This document shows, in pieces, positions 50,817 to 61,555 of a stretch of DNA of 64,000 nt. Both the position numbers and the translations under genes were made by a program. The stretch lies in NCBI RefSeq assembly GCF_020740795.1, contig NC_067304.1, forward strand, positions 1,912,056 through 1,976,055, written 5' to 3'. This stretch comes from Apus apus (taxonomy: Eukaryota; Chordata; Aves; Apodiformes; Apodidae). How positions within the stretch are numbered: the stretch's first letter is position 1; every line of letters starts with the position of its first letter. The notes under the pieces are model-generated. The model had not been told where the DNA came from and did no database searches. It saw only the letters and a program-made list of their open reading frames with translations.

Positions 50817-51118
50817 AGGTCTTCTCGGGAGCTGTTGCAGATCCGCACTTCAGGGCAGAGGAGCATCTGGCTGATGCCTTTGGTAGGACGGCGAGAAGCT
50901 GCTAAGCTCAGCAAACCCCGATGTCCCCAGTGTCCTCGGGAGGTGTGGCATCGCCTGGAAAAAACACCCAGAAGGTAGAGAGCTGCTGAGGGTTTGCAAG
51001 AAGCATCTGCAGAGCCCCGGCTCCTCCAGGCACCCCGCGTCTTGTTTGCCCGCTGCTGGTCCAACCTGCACTGCAACACGAGAGGAGGGCAGAGCGCTAG
51101 AGGCAAGGAGGAAAAAAA

Positions 51119-51246
51119 CAGAGCCCCATCTCCAGGAAAAAAAAAACAACCACCCAAAAAACCCAAACAAACAACAACCCGACAACTAGAGCCTCGTCTC
51201 CAGAAAAAACCAGAGCCCCATCTCCAGGAAAAAACAGAGCCCCGTT
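51119..51246. repeat. Short dispersed repeat, about 22-bp unit
   Basis: AGAGCCCCATCTCCAGGAAA or a close variant occurs four times (about 51120, 51187, 51209 and 51235), with an A/C-rich spacer after the first. Confidence 0.7.
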
Positions 51247-53095
51247 ATAAAAATAATGACGGGGAGCTCCAGCAACTCCCTCTGCTCCCGCTGCCCGGGG
51301 GAGCTGGTGCCAGGCAAAGGATGGGGGGGGATGGGGAAAGGGGGGGTTGGAAACGACGCAGTCCCCCCTCCACCCCCCCCCAGCCACTGAAGCTATGCAA
51401 AGCCCTGGTGGGTTCCCAGAGCTGGTGGTACCCACGGGGTGCAGTGCCCACGCCGTCGCATCGCCCTCCTGGGTGATTCAGGAGGCTCCAGCTTCATCCG
51501 CCAGGCTGAACAACCCCCCCCGTGGTCCCTGTCTTCTCCCAACCCCCCTCCCACCATCATCCCCCCCAAAAAAATAAGCCACTCGTCCCCCTGAGAAAGC
51601 TCCGAGCAGCCCTGAGCACTGGGAGCCAGACCCTGGGACCCCACAACCCACATCCACCCTCCCCATCCTCCCAAAAAGCCAACCCCCTGCCCTCCCACCC
51701 ACCCCCCTGGGGGGGATTTGACTCCCGTGGGCACAATTTCTCCTGGGAATGAGGGTCTGGTCACCAGTGGGTGCTGGGTCATCAACATCCCTGCTCCTAA
51801 CGAGCCCTCATTTAGCCACCCCGCACCACCTGGAGATGCTCAACCTCAGGAGGTCCAACCACCAACCCTTCATCTATTTATTTTTTCCTTCTTTCTCTTT
51901 TTTTTTTGTTAAATTATTTTTTTTTTTTCCCTCCCAAAGAGAAAATAAAACCCCTCTGACCTCCCTTCTTCAGCTCCAACTCGACTTGTCTACTTTGAGC
52001 CAGGATTACCGCACCGGGTAGGGGAGGCAGGTGGAAAATAACCCCGTGGTCCCAATCTCCTCGGCAAAGACCTCAGCCGTCTCCAGGCCATTTATGCCTG
52101 TCGGTTCCTCTCCTCATCCCCCGAGGTGCAGATCTTGCCGCAGATCCCTCTTTTCTTGGAAATTTCCCTTCTCCGTGCAACCCTCCTCTCCCTTCTCCTT
52201 ATGCACTAGAAAAAATAGTACAACCCTGACCAGGCTTGCAGCATCCAACCGCTTCACTTAACCCTTTTCTGCCAGGCCCACAGGAGAAGAGGCTGAATTT
52301 GTCCCAGATTTTCTCCTTTTCCTGCTTTTTTTCTCCCCAGAGGCTGCCTCAGGAGCCTGGCTGGCTTTGACCTTCCTTGCCTCCTCCAAGCATCACGTTA
52401 AAAACCATCACAAACAGCATCTTGCTGCAAATACATAAATATATCTCTCTCCAGCAGCCACAAACCCCCATTTCGCCCCCAAATCAACCAACCTCGAATT
52501 CGTTCTTTTTTGTCTAAAGACACAGGTTTCTTCCTGCCTATAAACTCTCTCCTCCCCTTCCTCCCTTCCCCAAAACCCCCAAAGTCTGTTTAACAGCACA
52601 GGGATTGGCTTCCTTCTTTTTTAACATGTCGATTTTCAGTTGGTGGGAGCTCTAGGCTCCTTCCTCTGAGCTCAAACCCAAGCAGAGCTGCTTGGTGAAG
52701 ACCAGAGACAACCGTGGCATCATCTGGGGGAACATCACAGCCCCCAAGACTCAGTTTCTCCCACTTTCTCCCCATCACCTACTTCCCCAGCAACTCCTAT
52801 TTCATTATGTTTGGTTTTTTTTTTTCCTCCAAGCATCTTTGGGGTTAATTCATGCAAATTTGGGGCTGGGAAAGCAGGGGGGGGGGGGTGAATTATGGAG
52901 GAGGTGAAGATTTGCCCAAAGACCCTTAGTTTTCTCCCTGCCTGCACTGCCCACTGCAGGCAGGAGCCTGTAGTTTTTTTTTGGAAAGGGTGACATTTGG
53001 GGTCCTTGAGGACAAGGTCATGTTTGTGTCTAAAAACCTGGAATCCTTCCGTCTGGAGGGTTTCTGGACAGGCTGGATTTAGGAAGGAGGAGGAG

Positions 53096-53335
53096 GGAAA
53101 GGATGGAAGGAGGGGGAAAGGATGGAAGGGGAGGGAAGGGATGGAAGGGTGAGGGGGAAGGATGGAAGGGGAGGGAAGGGATGGAAGGGTGAGGGGGAAG
53201 GATGGAAGGGGGGGGAAGGATGGAAGGGGGGGAAAGGATGGAAGGATGGGGGGGAAGGATGAAAGGGGGGGAAAGGATGGAAGGGTGGGGGGGAAGGATG
53301 GAAGGGGTGGGGGGGGAAGGATGGAAATGAGGGTG
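53096..53335 (+). repeat. Purine-rich repeat, GGAAGGATGGAAGGGG type
   Basis: About a dozen irregular units of roughly 17-24 bp, almost free of C. Confidence 0.88.
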
Positions 53336-53943
53336 GGGAGGAAGAGAAAAAGGCACCAACTCACACTGGGCTCCGCAGTCGGGCATGCAGGGAATGCACA
53401 AGCAGCCGCTCGGCGCCGCCGCCGGCACCTCTCACCTACGGCCCCCCCAAAATCCCAACCCCAGGAGTCAACCGAAGAAGGCAGCTGAGCTCCTCCATGA
53501 ATATTCATAAGATTAATATGAGCGTCTTTCCCCCCCCCCCCAATCCCAAACCCCACCCCACCTCCCTCCTCCCAAGCAAGAGACCTAGATTTCAACCACT
53601 GGGAAACAATCAGATCCCTGGATACGTGATGCTGCTTTTCTGCCGCGCGGCTCCGATCCACCCCGTGTTCTTGGGAACAGCCTGGATTTGCCCAGGGAGG
53701 TCTGAGGGGTGGAGAACCACGGGACCCGAGCAGCTTTGGGGAAGGAGGTGGGGCAGGATGGGACTCCCAGGACTCCGTTGCTCTGCTCCTGGCTGGGCTG
53801 AGGCAGTAATTTTATATAACTTTGCATTTCCCAGCCTCCCTTCCCAAGGAGACGTTGCCCCAAAGGAGAGAAACGACCAAGCTCCAACAAACTTGGCTTT
53901 TAAGATGTATGGATCGACCCTTTCTTCCCCCAAAGGGTTGTCA

Positions 53944-54090
53944 GGTCCTGGCCCAGGTTGCCCAGGGTGGAGTCCCCATCCCTGGAGGGGTTTTGAAGAT
54001 GTGGTGCTGGCCTTGGCAGGGCTGAGGGAACAGCTGGACTGGAGGACTTTAAGGGTCTCTTCCAACCAAAATGATTCCATGATTCTATTC
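53944..54090 (+). mobile_element. CR1 3' end, diverged
   Basis: GTCCTGGCCCAGGTTGCCCA through CTTCCAACCAAAATGATTCC and ATGATTCTATTCT, the CR1 terminal repeat. Confidence 0.8.
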
Positions 54091-55393
54091 TGCCTTAGGC
54101 CAGGAGGGACATGCACCAGCTTGGACCACTCTGCTGTTTCCCCAGAGCCCCTCCAAGGGCATCAGGGCAGTGACAGGTCCCACAAGGCACCTGACACCCA
54201 ATAATTCCATTTCCCTTCCCAGCTGTCAGATTTGGAAGGAGCTGCCAGTGCTGACAGCCACCACCCCTGGGACAGCAGCCCAGGGAGGAGATGGGAGGGC
54301 ATGGACCACCCTGAATGCCCAGGAAAATCAGTGTTCCACATCATGCCCAGCCAGGCAGTGGGACGTGGGGACGTGGAAGGACAAAACCACCTTATTTTTG
54401 CTCCCTGAGGTGCCAGGAGCAGCGGGTGCTGTGGAGTCAGAGGCTGGGTGCAGCACTGGGGCGGGGAGGAGGGGGATCCCAACCCTCTCTGCTCCTCCCA
54501 ACACCCCTCTTGAAACCACAAGAGGTTCCCCTGAGCCCCAGCCAGATGCCAAGACTGAAAGTGAATTTCTAACTCTAGGGCAGACTCGGGAACCCTTCGG
54601 TCCCTGCACGGCGGGGTTTTCTGCCTGCCTGCATCCGACTGGACACGAGGGTTTTTAATGTCATTTGCACCGTTTTAGCCTTTTCTGAAGGCAGATCTGC
54701 CAGAGCAAGGCAGGCTGAATCCAGAAGAAGGATTTGCCTGAGGCTAATCCTTATGCAATGTGCAGAAACTGAGGCCGGGCAGAGAAGGAGGCAAGTGGAG
54801 CTGAATTTCTGACTCCTTCTTCCTGCAAAGGGTTTTGGAGAAACCAGGGGGGGGAGGGATTTCTCCTGGAACCAGTAGCAGCTCCTTGCAAAGAGCCCAG
54901 ATCCCATCTCAAGCAGATCAGAGGAATTTCTCTGACTGGAGTGATGCTCTCCTGAGTTACTACCCTAATTGTGGAGCTATTCTTACAGCCTGGGTGGCTG
55001 CACCCGCCTCCCACTCCTGGTGTCACCCAGCCCTTCCCAGCTGGAGGAGCTGAGGAACTGCACCCACTTGGCCCTCTTCCATGGATTTAACCACTTGGAG
55101 TCTTTGCATCAATATTATCATTTAAAAAAAAATAAATAATCAGTCTCTTCTGGCTCATTTCCCCCATCCAAATGGGCTTTTTTAAGGAAAACCTTAGCCC
55201 ATCTTGAGTGGTCCTGGGAAAGGGCCTGGGAATGTCCTGGGGACCAGGAGATGCAGTGTCCAGGTCCTACCAGGAAGCAGATGAGCTCCTCTGGCTTTGC
55301 TGCCTTTATTCCCAGGGAAGCTCCAAAAGGCTCTTCAGACCTTGTATTCACAGGCTTGGAAGCAAAAAGGTGCTTTATTTCTCATTCTTTCCC
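54091..55393. other. Intergenic, no gene seen
   Basis: No coding evidence. Confidence 0.45.
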
Positions 55394-55744
55394 CATGAAG
55401 GTGGTGGGACAGGATCTGTCCTCTCTGGAGACCTTCTCCCACCCATCCCAGGAAGGATGCTTACAGCTCCCTGGGGAAAGGAGGCCACCACAGCACCACA
55501 TCCCAGAGCATCCTGTGGTGGCCTGGGTGAAACCCCAGGGCAGGGTTCTCCTCAGGCCTCCTCTCATCCAGAACAGCAAAACTCAAGCCCTGGAGTCACA
55601 TTGCAGAGCAGAACCCTCAGCCAGCCCCTCACCACATCATCTAGGGTGGGTACCCTCCTTTCCCCAGGGAGCTGTAAGCATCCTTCCTGGGATGGGTGGG
55701 AGAAGCTCTCCAGAGAGGACAGATCCTGTCCCACCACCTTCATG
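55394..55744. repeat. Inverted repeat: 91-bp arms, 169-bp loop
   Basis: Arm 1 is 55394-55484 and arm 2 is 55654-55744. Reverse-complemented, arm 2 differs from arm 1 at one base (GGAGACC against GGAGAGC). Similarity stops abruptly at both ends. It does not resemble CR1. Confidence 0.95.
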
Positions 55745-56351
55745 CATCCTGCACAGCCTCAGATGGTGGCATCTCCCCATGGTGTCCCTCCTGGGGACCC
55801 CCTGACACTCCCTGCAAAGCCAGAGGGGCTTTGAGGGCTGGGGTGGACATGAGCAGCTGTGCCAGGAGGAAGATCTGAGCTGAACCAAGGCTGGGCCATG
55901 GTCCTGAGAAGAGTGGGCTTGGAGAGGACACGGTGCTGAGCCCCATCTCCATCCAGCCATGGCTTTCCAGCCATAGGGCTTGACATAACTGGGCCTGTGT
56001 CACGTTAGGAGCTGTGAAAGCTGTGAGTGAGTTCCTGGGGCTGTGAGGATCCCAACTCCCCTGCTGCCTGCGTCAGAGGACCCAGCTCCTGACCCCCCAG
56101 CACCCACACCTCGGTGTGTATGGCAAGAGCAGGGGACACTGAGAGACACTGGTGACACCGATGTGTTGGCACAGCATCTAAAAATGAAACCAGCAGGGAA
56201 CAAAACGACCCAGACCCACCGAGCAGGTTTGCTCTTCCAGAGCAGATGCTGCTGGTGGATCCCAAAATATCCTGGCTCCCCCAGTCTGGGCTCTGCAGGA
56301 GCTGGGCAGGGCTCCTTGTCTCTTGGAGGATCTCCTGGTGCTTGAGAGCAT
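55745..56351. other. Intergenic, no gene seen
   Basis: No coding evidence. Confidence 0.45.
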
Positions 56352-56483
56352 CTGGTCCCTGGGAGGATCTCCTGGTTCCTGGGAAGATCTCCTGGTTCTT
56401 GGGAAGAGCTCCTGGTCCCTGGGAGGATCTCCTGGTCCCTGGGAGGATCCCCTGGTCCCTGGAGGAGCCTCCTGGTCCTTGGA
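56352..56483 (+). repeat. 20-bp minisatellite, 6 units plus a partial one
   Basis: CTGGTCCCTGGGAGGATCTC and variants start at 56352, 56372, 56392, 56412, 56432, 56452 and 56472. Confidence 0.92.
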
Positions 56484-57764
56484 AAGGGGCACCATGGTCA
56501 AAGGAAAAACAGCAACCATCACCTGGCTGCAAAGTTAATTATAAATATCTCTGTTTCTCTGAGGCTATTTGCATAATAAAATACCTGATTATTTTAAAAA
56601 CAGCTCCTCTGGGTACCACTCTGGATTCTTATTTGGTCAAGATCACTGAACTGCAGCATCCTTGCCTCCAAAGATGCTCCACCAGCCTGGACAGCCAGTC
56701 TGGAGAGGAGCTGGGCACCCTTCATTGAGAAGTCACTCAGCTCAGCTGAAACACAGGGAAGAACTTCAGCTCCTGAGGGCTCTGGAGCTCAGGGAGATGA
56801 TTGTGAATGTTTCATGCCAGGAGCTGCTGGCTGCAGGAGAGCTAATGGACCTGCTGCCAGGCTGGCACAGGGAGAACATCAGCCCTGGTGGGTACATCCT
56901 GCTCAGGCTGCTCCAGCCACGCCGGGTAAAAGGCTCTTAAGCTGTTTCATTTCACTTGCACAAACCACAAGGACAGGACAAAGCAAATGAAGGGAGGAGA
57001 AATCAATATTCTCCAGCCAAACACGAGGCTTGCAGCTCTGGGAAGAAACTCACCTGCTCACCAGCCTGTGCATCACCTGTGGAGAGAGTCCCCCCCATCC
57101 CTCCCCAGGGCTGGGGCTTTGCTGAAGTGTCAGCTGAGCCCCCATGTCCCCACAGGCTGGTTGTGGGCCACCACCTCCTTACCCAGCCATGTCCTTCTGT
57201 CCTTCCCATCCTCCTGCTCCAAAGGGACCAAGAAAGCTCCAGGGTTCCAGAAATGCCTTTATCCAAGATGCTGCCTGCACGTCTGCTTTGCAGACCCAGG
57301 GCTGTTTGTGTGACCCCCAGCCAGAGGAGATGTGATGAAGATCTCCTTTTGTCCCTGATGATTCATCTCCCCCAGGTCTGAACCAGCCCGTGCTCACCTG
57401 CCCAAAGGAGCTTGTCTCCTCTAGCTTTGGGGGGTGATGCTCCCCAAGAAGCAGGAAAATAGAGACAAAACCTGCTGGGTGTTGAGCTTAGGGAGAAGAC
57501 TATGAGGAGATGGGAGAAACCTCCAGTGGAGATGACCAGCAGATTGCCTTTGGCTTGGGAGAGCAGTTAGAGGTGACCTGAGGGTGCCCTCTGCACTGCT
57601 ATGATGGAGCACAACTCCTTTTAGCCACCAGTCCTGGGACTGGTTCCCCTTGAAATGGCCGTGGAGGATTCCTAAAGCCAAGCCCAAGGTTTTCTGCACT
57701 GTCTCCAAGGGTCAGGAGGAATCTCATCATTTTATCACCACTGCCCACCTGCCAGGAGCAACCT
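56484..57764. other. Intergenic, no gene seen
   Basis: No coding evidence; small AT-rich patch at 56530-56620. Confidence 0.45.
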
Positions 57765-57928
57765 CCCAGGGAGGCTGTCGATGCCCCATCCCTGGAGGTT
57801 TTTCAGGCCGGGCTGGATGAGTTTTTGTGCAACCTGGTCTAGTGGGAGGGTTCCCTGCTCGTGGCAGGGGGGTTGGAACGTGGTGATCTTTAAGGTCCCT
57901 TCCAACCTTAATGGTTCTGTGCCCCATC
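57765..57928 (+). mobile_element. CR1 3' UTR, diverged
   Basis: GGGAGGCTGTCGATGCCCCA, then GGTCTAGTGGGAGGGTTCCC, through CTTCCAACCTTAATGGTTCT. Confidence 0.85.
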
Positions 57929-60900
57929 GTGGTGACACCAACGGGGTTTCTCAGGTGTGTCCACAGCAGCTCTGGGCTCCCTGTTCTGACCTGTGACTCG
58001 GGCAGGTGACACCCACAGGGCAGGACAGGAGGTGACATGCCCAAGGCTAAGTGGGCAGGCAGTGTCAGAGCCCCATCCCCATCCCCCTGGGGTGTTCTCC
58101 AAGCCCACAGCCCCCTCCCCTCCACCCATAGGAGATGCCTCCTCCTCCCCATCATCTCTCCGCCGTATTTACTATTTCTTCATCTCCCACCCCCTCTTTT
58201 TGGGGAGAGACAGACTTCCCCATTTCCATGGAAACCCTCCCCCTCACCCCTCACTTCTTCAAAGAGGTTTTCATCCTTTTCTTTCCAACAGAGCTATTTT
58301 TAGACCCGGCTTCCCCTTCTACCCCCTCCCCATCCTCTGCTCCTACCTCAGGGGAAGCAGCACCCAGAGGTGCCACCATCAGGCACCCATGGCAGCCCTG
58401 GTGCCACCCACGTGGCTGGGGACTTGGCCACATTGGTCCCTGCTCGGGTCCATGGTCCAGATCCTGGCAGATCCCTGAGCTTGTGTTTAATTCCTCCAGG
58501 GTGTGGAAATGTTGGTGCATAAAGGAAACGCTTCCGTTCTGCTGGAAGGTCCCAGGAACATCCAACATTCCCACCGCTCTGTGGGTGGCTCCTTGGGAAT
58601 GACCATCCTTGCAGCATCTTCTGTTACTCCACGACCCTGTGAAGCCAGGGGAATATTCCCTCTCCTGCAGTCACAGAGGGGACAGGCAGACCCAGGTGGC
58701 CCTGACCTGAAGCTCGGGAGCTCTGTGTTCAGCCCCAGGCTGGGATGGAGGCAGGTGGCCCAAATGGAGCTGAGAAAGCCACACATGGTGGCCGTCACCA
58801 CCTGGGACAGTCAAGGAGAGCACAGTCCCCTCTGTCCTTTCCTGCATTGCAAAGCCAAGCACCTGCCACCCCTGTTGGTTGGTATCTTCATTCCATCCAC
58901 CCCTGTTGGAGCACATCTCATCCACGCCGATGGATAAATCAAGAGGTGAAGTGCCCACCAAGGTCTACCTGGAAGAGCAGGAGATGAAGCTGCTTCCACC
59001 CTTCCCAAACACAGGCAGGGCAGAACCACCTCCTAAATCTTTGCTGCTGATGCTGACGAGCACCATGAGGTCCTAAAACTGAAGCTCCTGTAGAAGAAAC
59101 TCAAGCCTGTGTCAAGAAAACGAGGAGAAGCAAATGGTCAGGACGAGGTGGTGTTCAATAAAGGAGATTTCCACAGGGAAAATGGTAACCTTAGATGTGC
59201 CAGGGGTCAATATAACAACAGAGGGATGGCCAAGGACCTTTGCAGAAGGATGTCATGGCTCATTGGTTGGAAGGGAAAGGAAGATCTTCTCAGGTGCCAA
59301 CATCTGATGGTCAAGAAGTGAAGGATCTCCTAGGAGGTCTCCTTAGCAAGGCACGGCCTGGGGAGGAGGGAAACCCCCTGCAGGGCCTGGCTCCTCTGCT
59401 GCATCCTGGCAAAGTCACAGCTGGAAGAGCTGGATGCTCAGGCTTGGAAAGAGGGACAGGACACAGGTCATTAAAATCCTGCAGGGTGGTGAGATGGTGA
59501 GTGGGGAATGATGGATGGGTCGTTCTTCGTAAGGCAAGAAGGAAATGGAAGGAAGTGGCACCCAGGGAAACAGCCCAGCAGCAAATTTCAAGGCAGTGAG
59601 TGAAGGATTTACCACACATGTCCCTGGGTTGTGCAGAGCTGTCCTGCTGGAAGGTGTCCACGGCCACACAGTCCCCAGGTGGGGATGCTGGGGGACACGG
59701 GTGAGCCAGACACCAACCAAAGGGGCAGCAGAAACCAGCCCTGTGGCAACCCAGCTCCTCCAGACCCTTATTTTAGGATGAATTTGTAGGTCACCCAGCC
59801 AGGCAGCACCAGTGCTTGTACCACCTGTGGCTTCAAACACTCTCCACTGTGCTACCTTCATGGTGGCATTTATCTGCTGCCATTTGTGACATCTGGAGAT
59901 GGAGCATTAGACACCCATCCTGCTGTCCCACCAGGCTCCCCCTGGCTGACCCACATCCCACAGCCTCCTCTCAGCTCCTCCCTCCAAAAGCCAACAAGTT
60001 GGTCAATCAAGTCTGCCCCAAGGGGGATGAGCTGTCAGCACTGACCACGTCCAGTCCCTCAGCAGCTCCTGGTGCAAGGTCTTCTCCATGTCTTTATCAG
60101 CCCAGGCATGGACTGGAAACCCTGCAAAACCCTTGAGGTCCAGGTGTGCATCACAAAGCAAGGTTCTTCCCTGGGTGCTGGTGATGGGTTGGACGTGGAA
60201 CATCACCCTCCACTCCTCAGTGGTGCCACAGAAGGTGTCTTCTGCTGCTCTTCAAGCCCAGGTGAACTGTGCCAGACACAGCCCTGTGCCTGTCCCTCCT
60301 CCAGGGCTGGTTTGGGCTGGTGTTCATGCCCACCATCTGCATCTCCAGCTTTGCAACATCCTGTTTTTCAAGGAAACTGAAGCACCTCCTTGGTTAACCA
60401 CATGTCAACCGAAACCTGCAGCTGGAGGCACCAGCTGAGACAGAAATCAAGACCACTGCAAAGAGAGAAGCACCAAAAGCTGCTAAAACCCTCCAGCTCT
60501 GAGCACCCCTCAGCAGGAGACTCCCTCCTCCCAGCCTTCCATCTGCTCCTGCCACCAACACTGGCTGAGATCTCATTTGGTCCCATCCAGAACAACCCCT
60601 TGGAGATAATTTGGAAGTAACTGGAGCTGATGCAAAGGGATTTTTGCTCCTCATGGCTCATCCATCTATCTAGGAACTTGCTGGACCCTGTCAAACTTAC
60701 AGGGTCAATCAAACAAGATGTTTTGTAAAACCCAAGAATCTGAGGTTCTCCATCACTGCTGAGTTCCCCAGGGTTGATCCTGCCTGGGATGGACACTTGG
60801 CTGCTGCTCTGCTCCTGATCTGGAGCCTCTTATGGGATTTCTTCCTGGATTTCAGTCTGTGCTCCTGGCTCTGTGACCCCCTTGCAGGGTCCAGACCCAC

Positions 60901-60965
60901 CAGCCATGGGCCACGGCAGTGCATGTCTGCACATTTCAAGCCATCTCAGCACCATCTCTGATAAT
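57929..60965. other. Intergenic, no gene seen
   Basis: No coding evidence in any frame beyond short shadows. Confidence 0.45.
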
Positions 60966-61555
60966 TTCACAGAGCCACAGAATATTAGGGGTTGGAAGGG
61001 ACCTCTGAAGATCATCAAGTGCAACCAGACTTCCAGAGCAGGACCAGAAAAAAGAAAACCAACTAGGGCAGGTCACTCAGAAAGGCATCCAGACAGGTCT
61101 GGAAAGTCTCCAGAGAAGGAGACTCCACAGCCTCTCTGGGCAGCCTGTCCCAGGGCTCTGTCACCCTCACAGTCAAGAAGTTCTTCCTCATGTTGAGGTG
61201 GAACTTCCTGGGCTCCAGTTTGAATCCATTGCCCCTCGTCCTGTCCCAGGGCACAAGTGACAAGAGCTTGTCCTGCCTTCTTGCTGCCCTCATGGATTGA
61301 TAGACATTCATTAGATCCCCCCTCAGGCTTCTCCTCTCCAGACTGAACAGCCCCAGGTCTCTCAGCCTTTCCTCATCAGATGTTCCAGTCCCTTCATCAT
61401 CCTTGTAGCCTCCCTTGGACTCTCTCCAGCAGTTCCCTGTCTCTCCTGAACTGGGGAGCCCAGAACTGGACACAACACTCCAAGTGAGGTCTCACCAGGG
61501 CCGAGTAGAGGGGCAGAAGAACCTCCCTTGATCCCTCAGGGATCCCCTTCCAGCA
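60966..61555 (-). mobile_element. CR1 fragment, about 0.6 kb, older subfamily
   Basis: Tail CACAGAGCCACAGAATATTA, 3' UTR, then ORF2 end. On the minus strand (61473-61063) it reads LRDLGLFSLERRSLRGDLMN, then DRTRGNGFKLEPRKFHL and WDRLPREAVESPSLE, classic CR1 ORF2. It is 5' truncated. Confidence 0.9.

Larger units (their letters stand above)
49678..53943. other. Presumed KCNA2 5' intron and upstream region
   Basis: T-rich on the minus strand next to the acceptor. Contains (AAT)n at 50684-50705, (GA)n at 50779-50816 and two purine/A-rich repeats. CpG-bearing stretches at 50860-51075 and 53385-53445 could hold non-coding exons. Confidence 0.35.
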
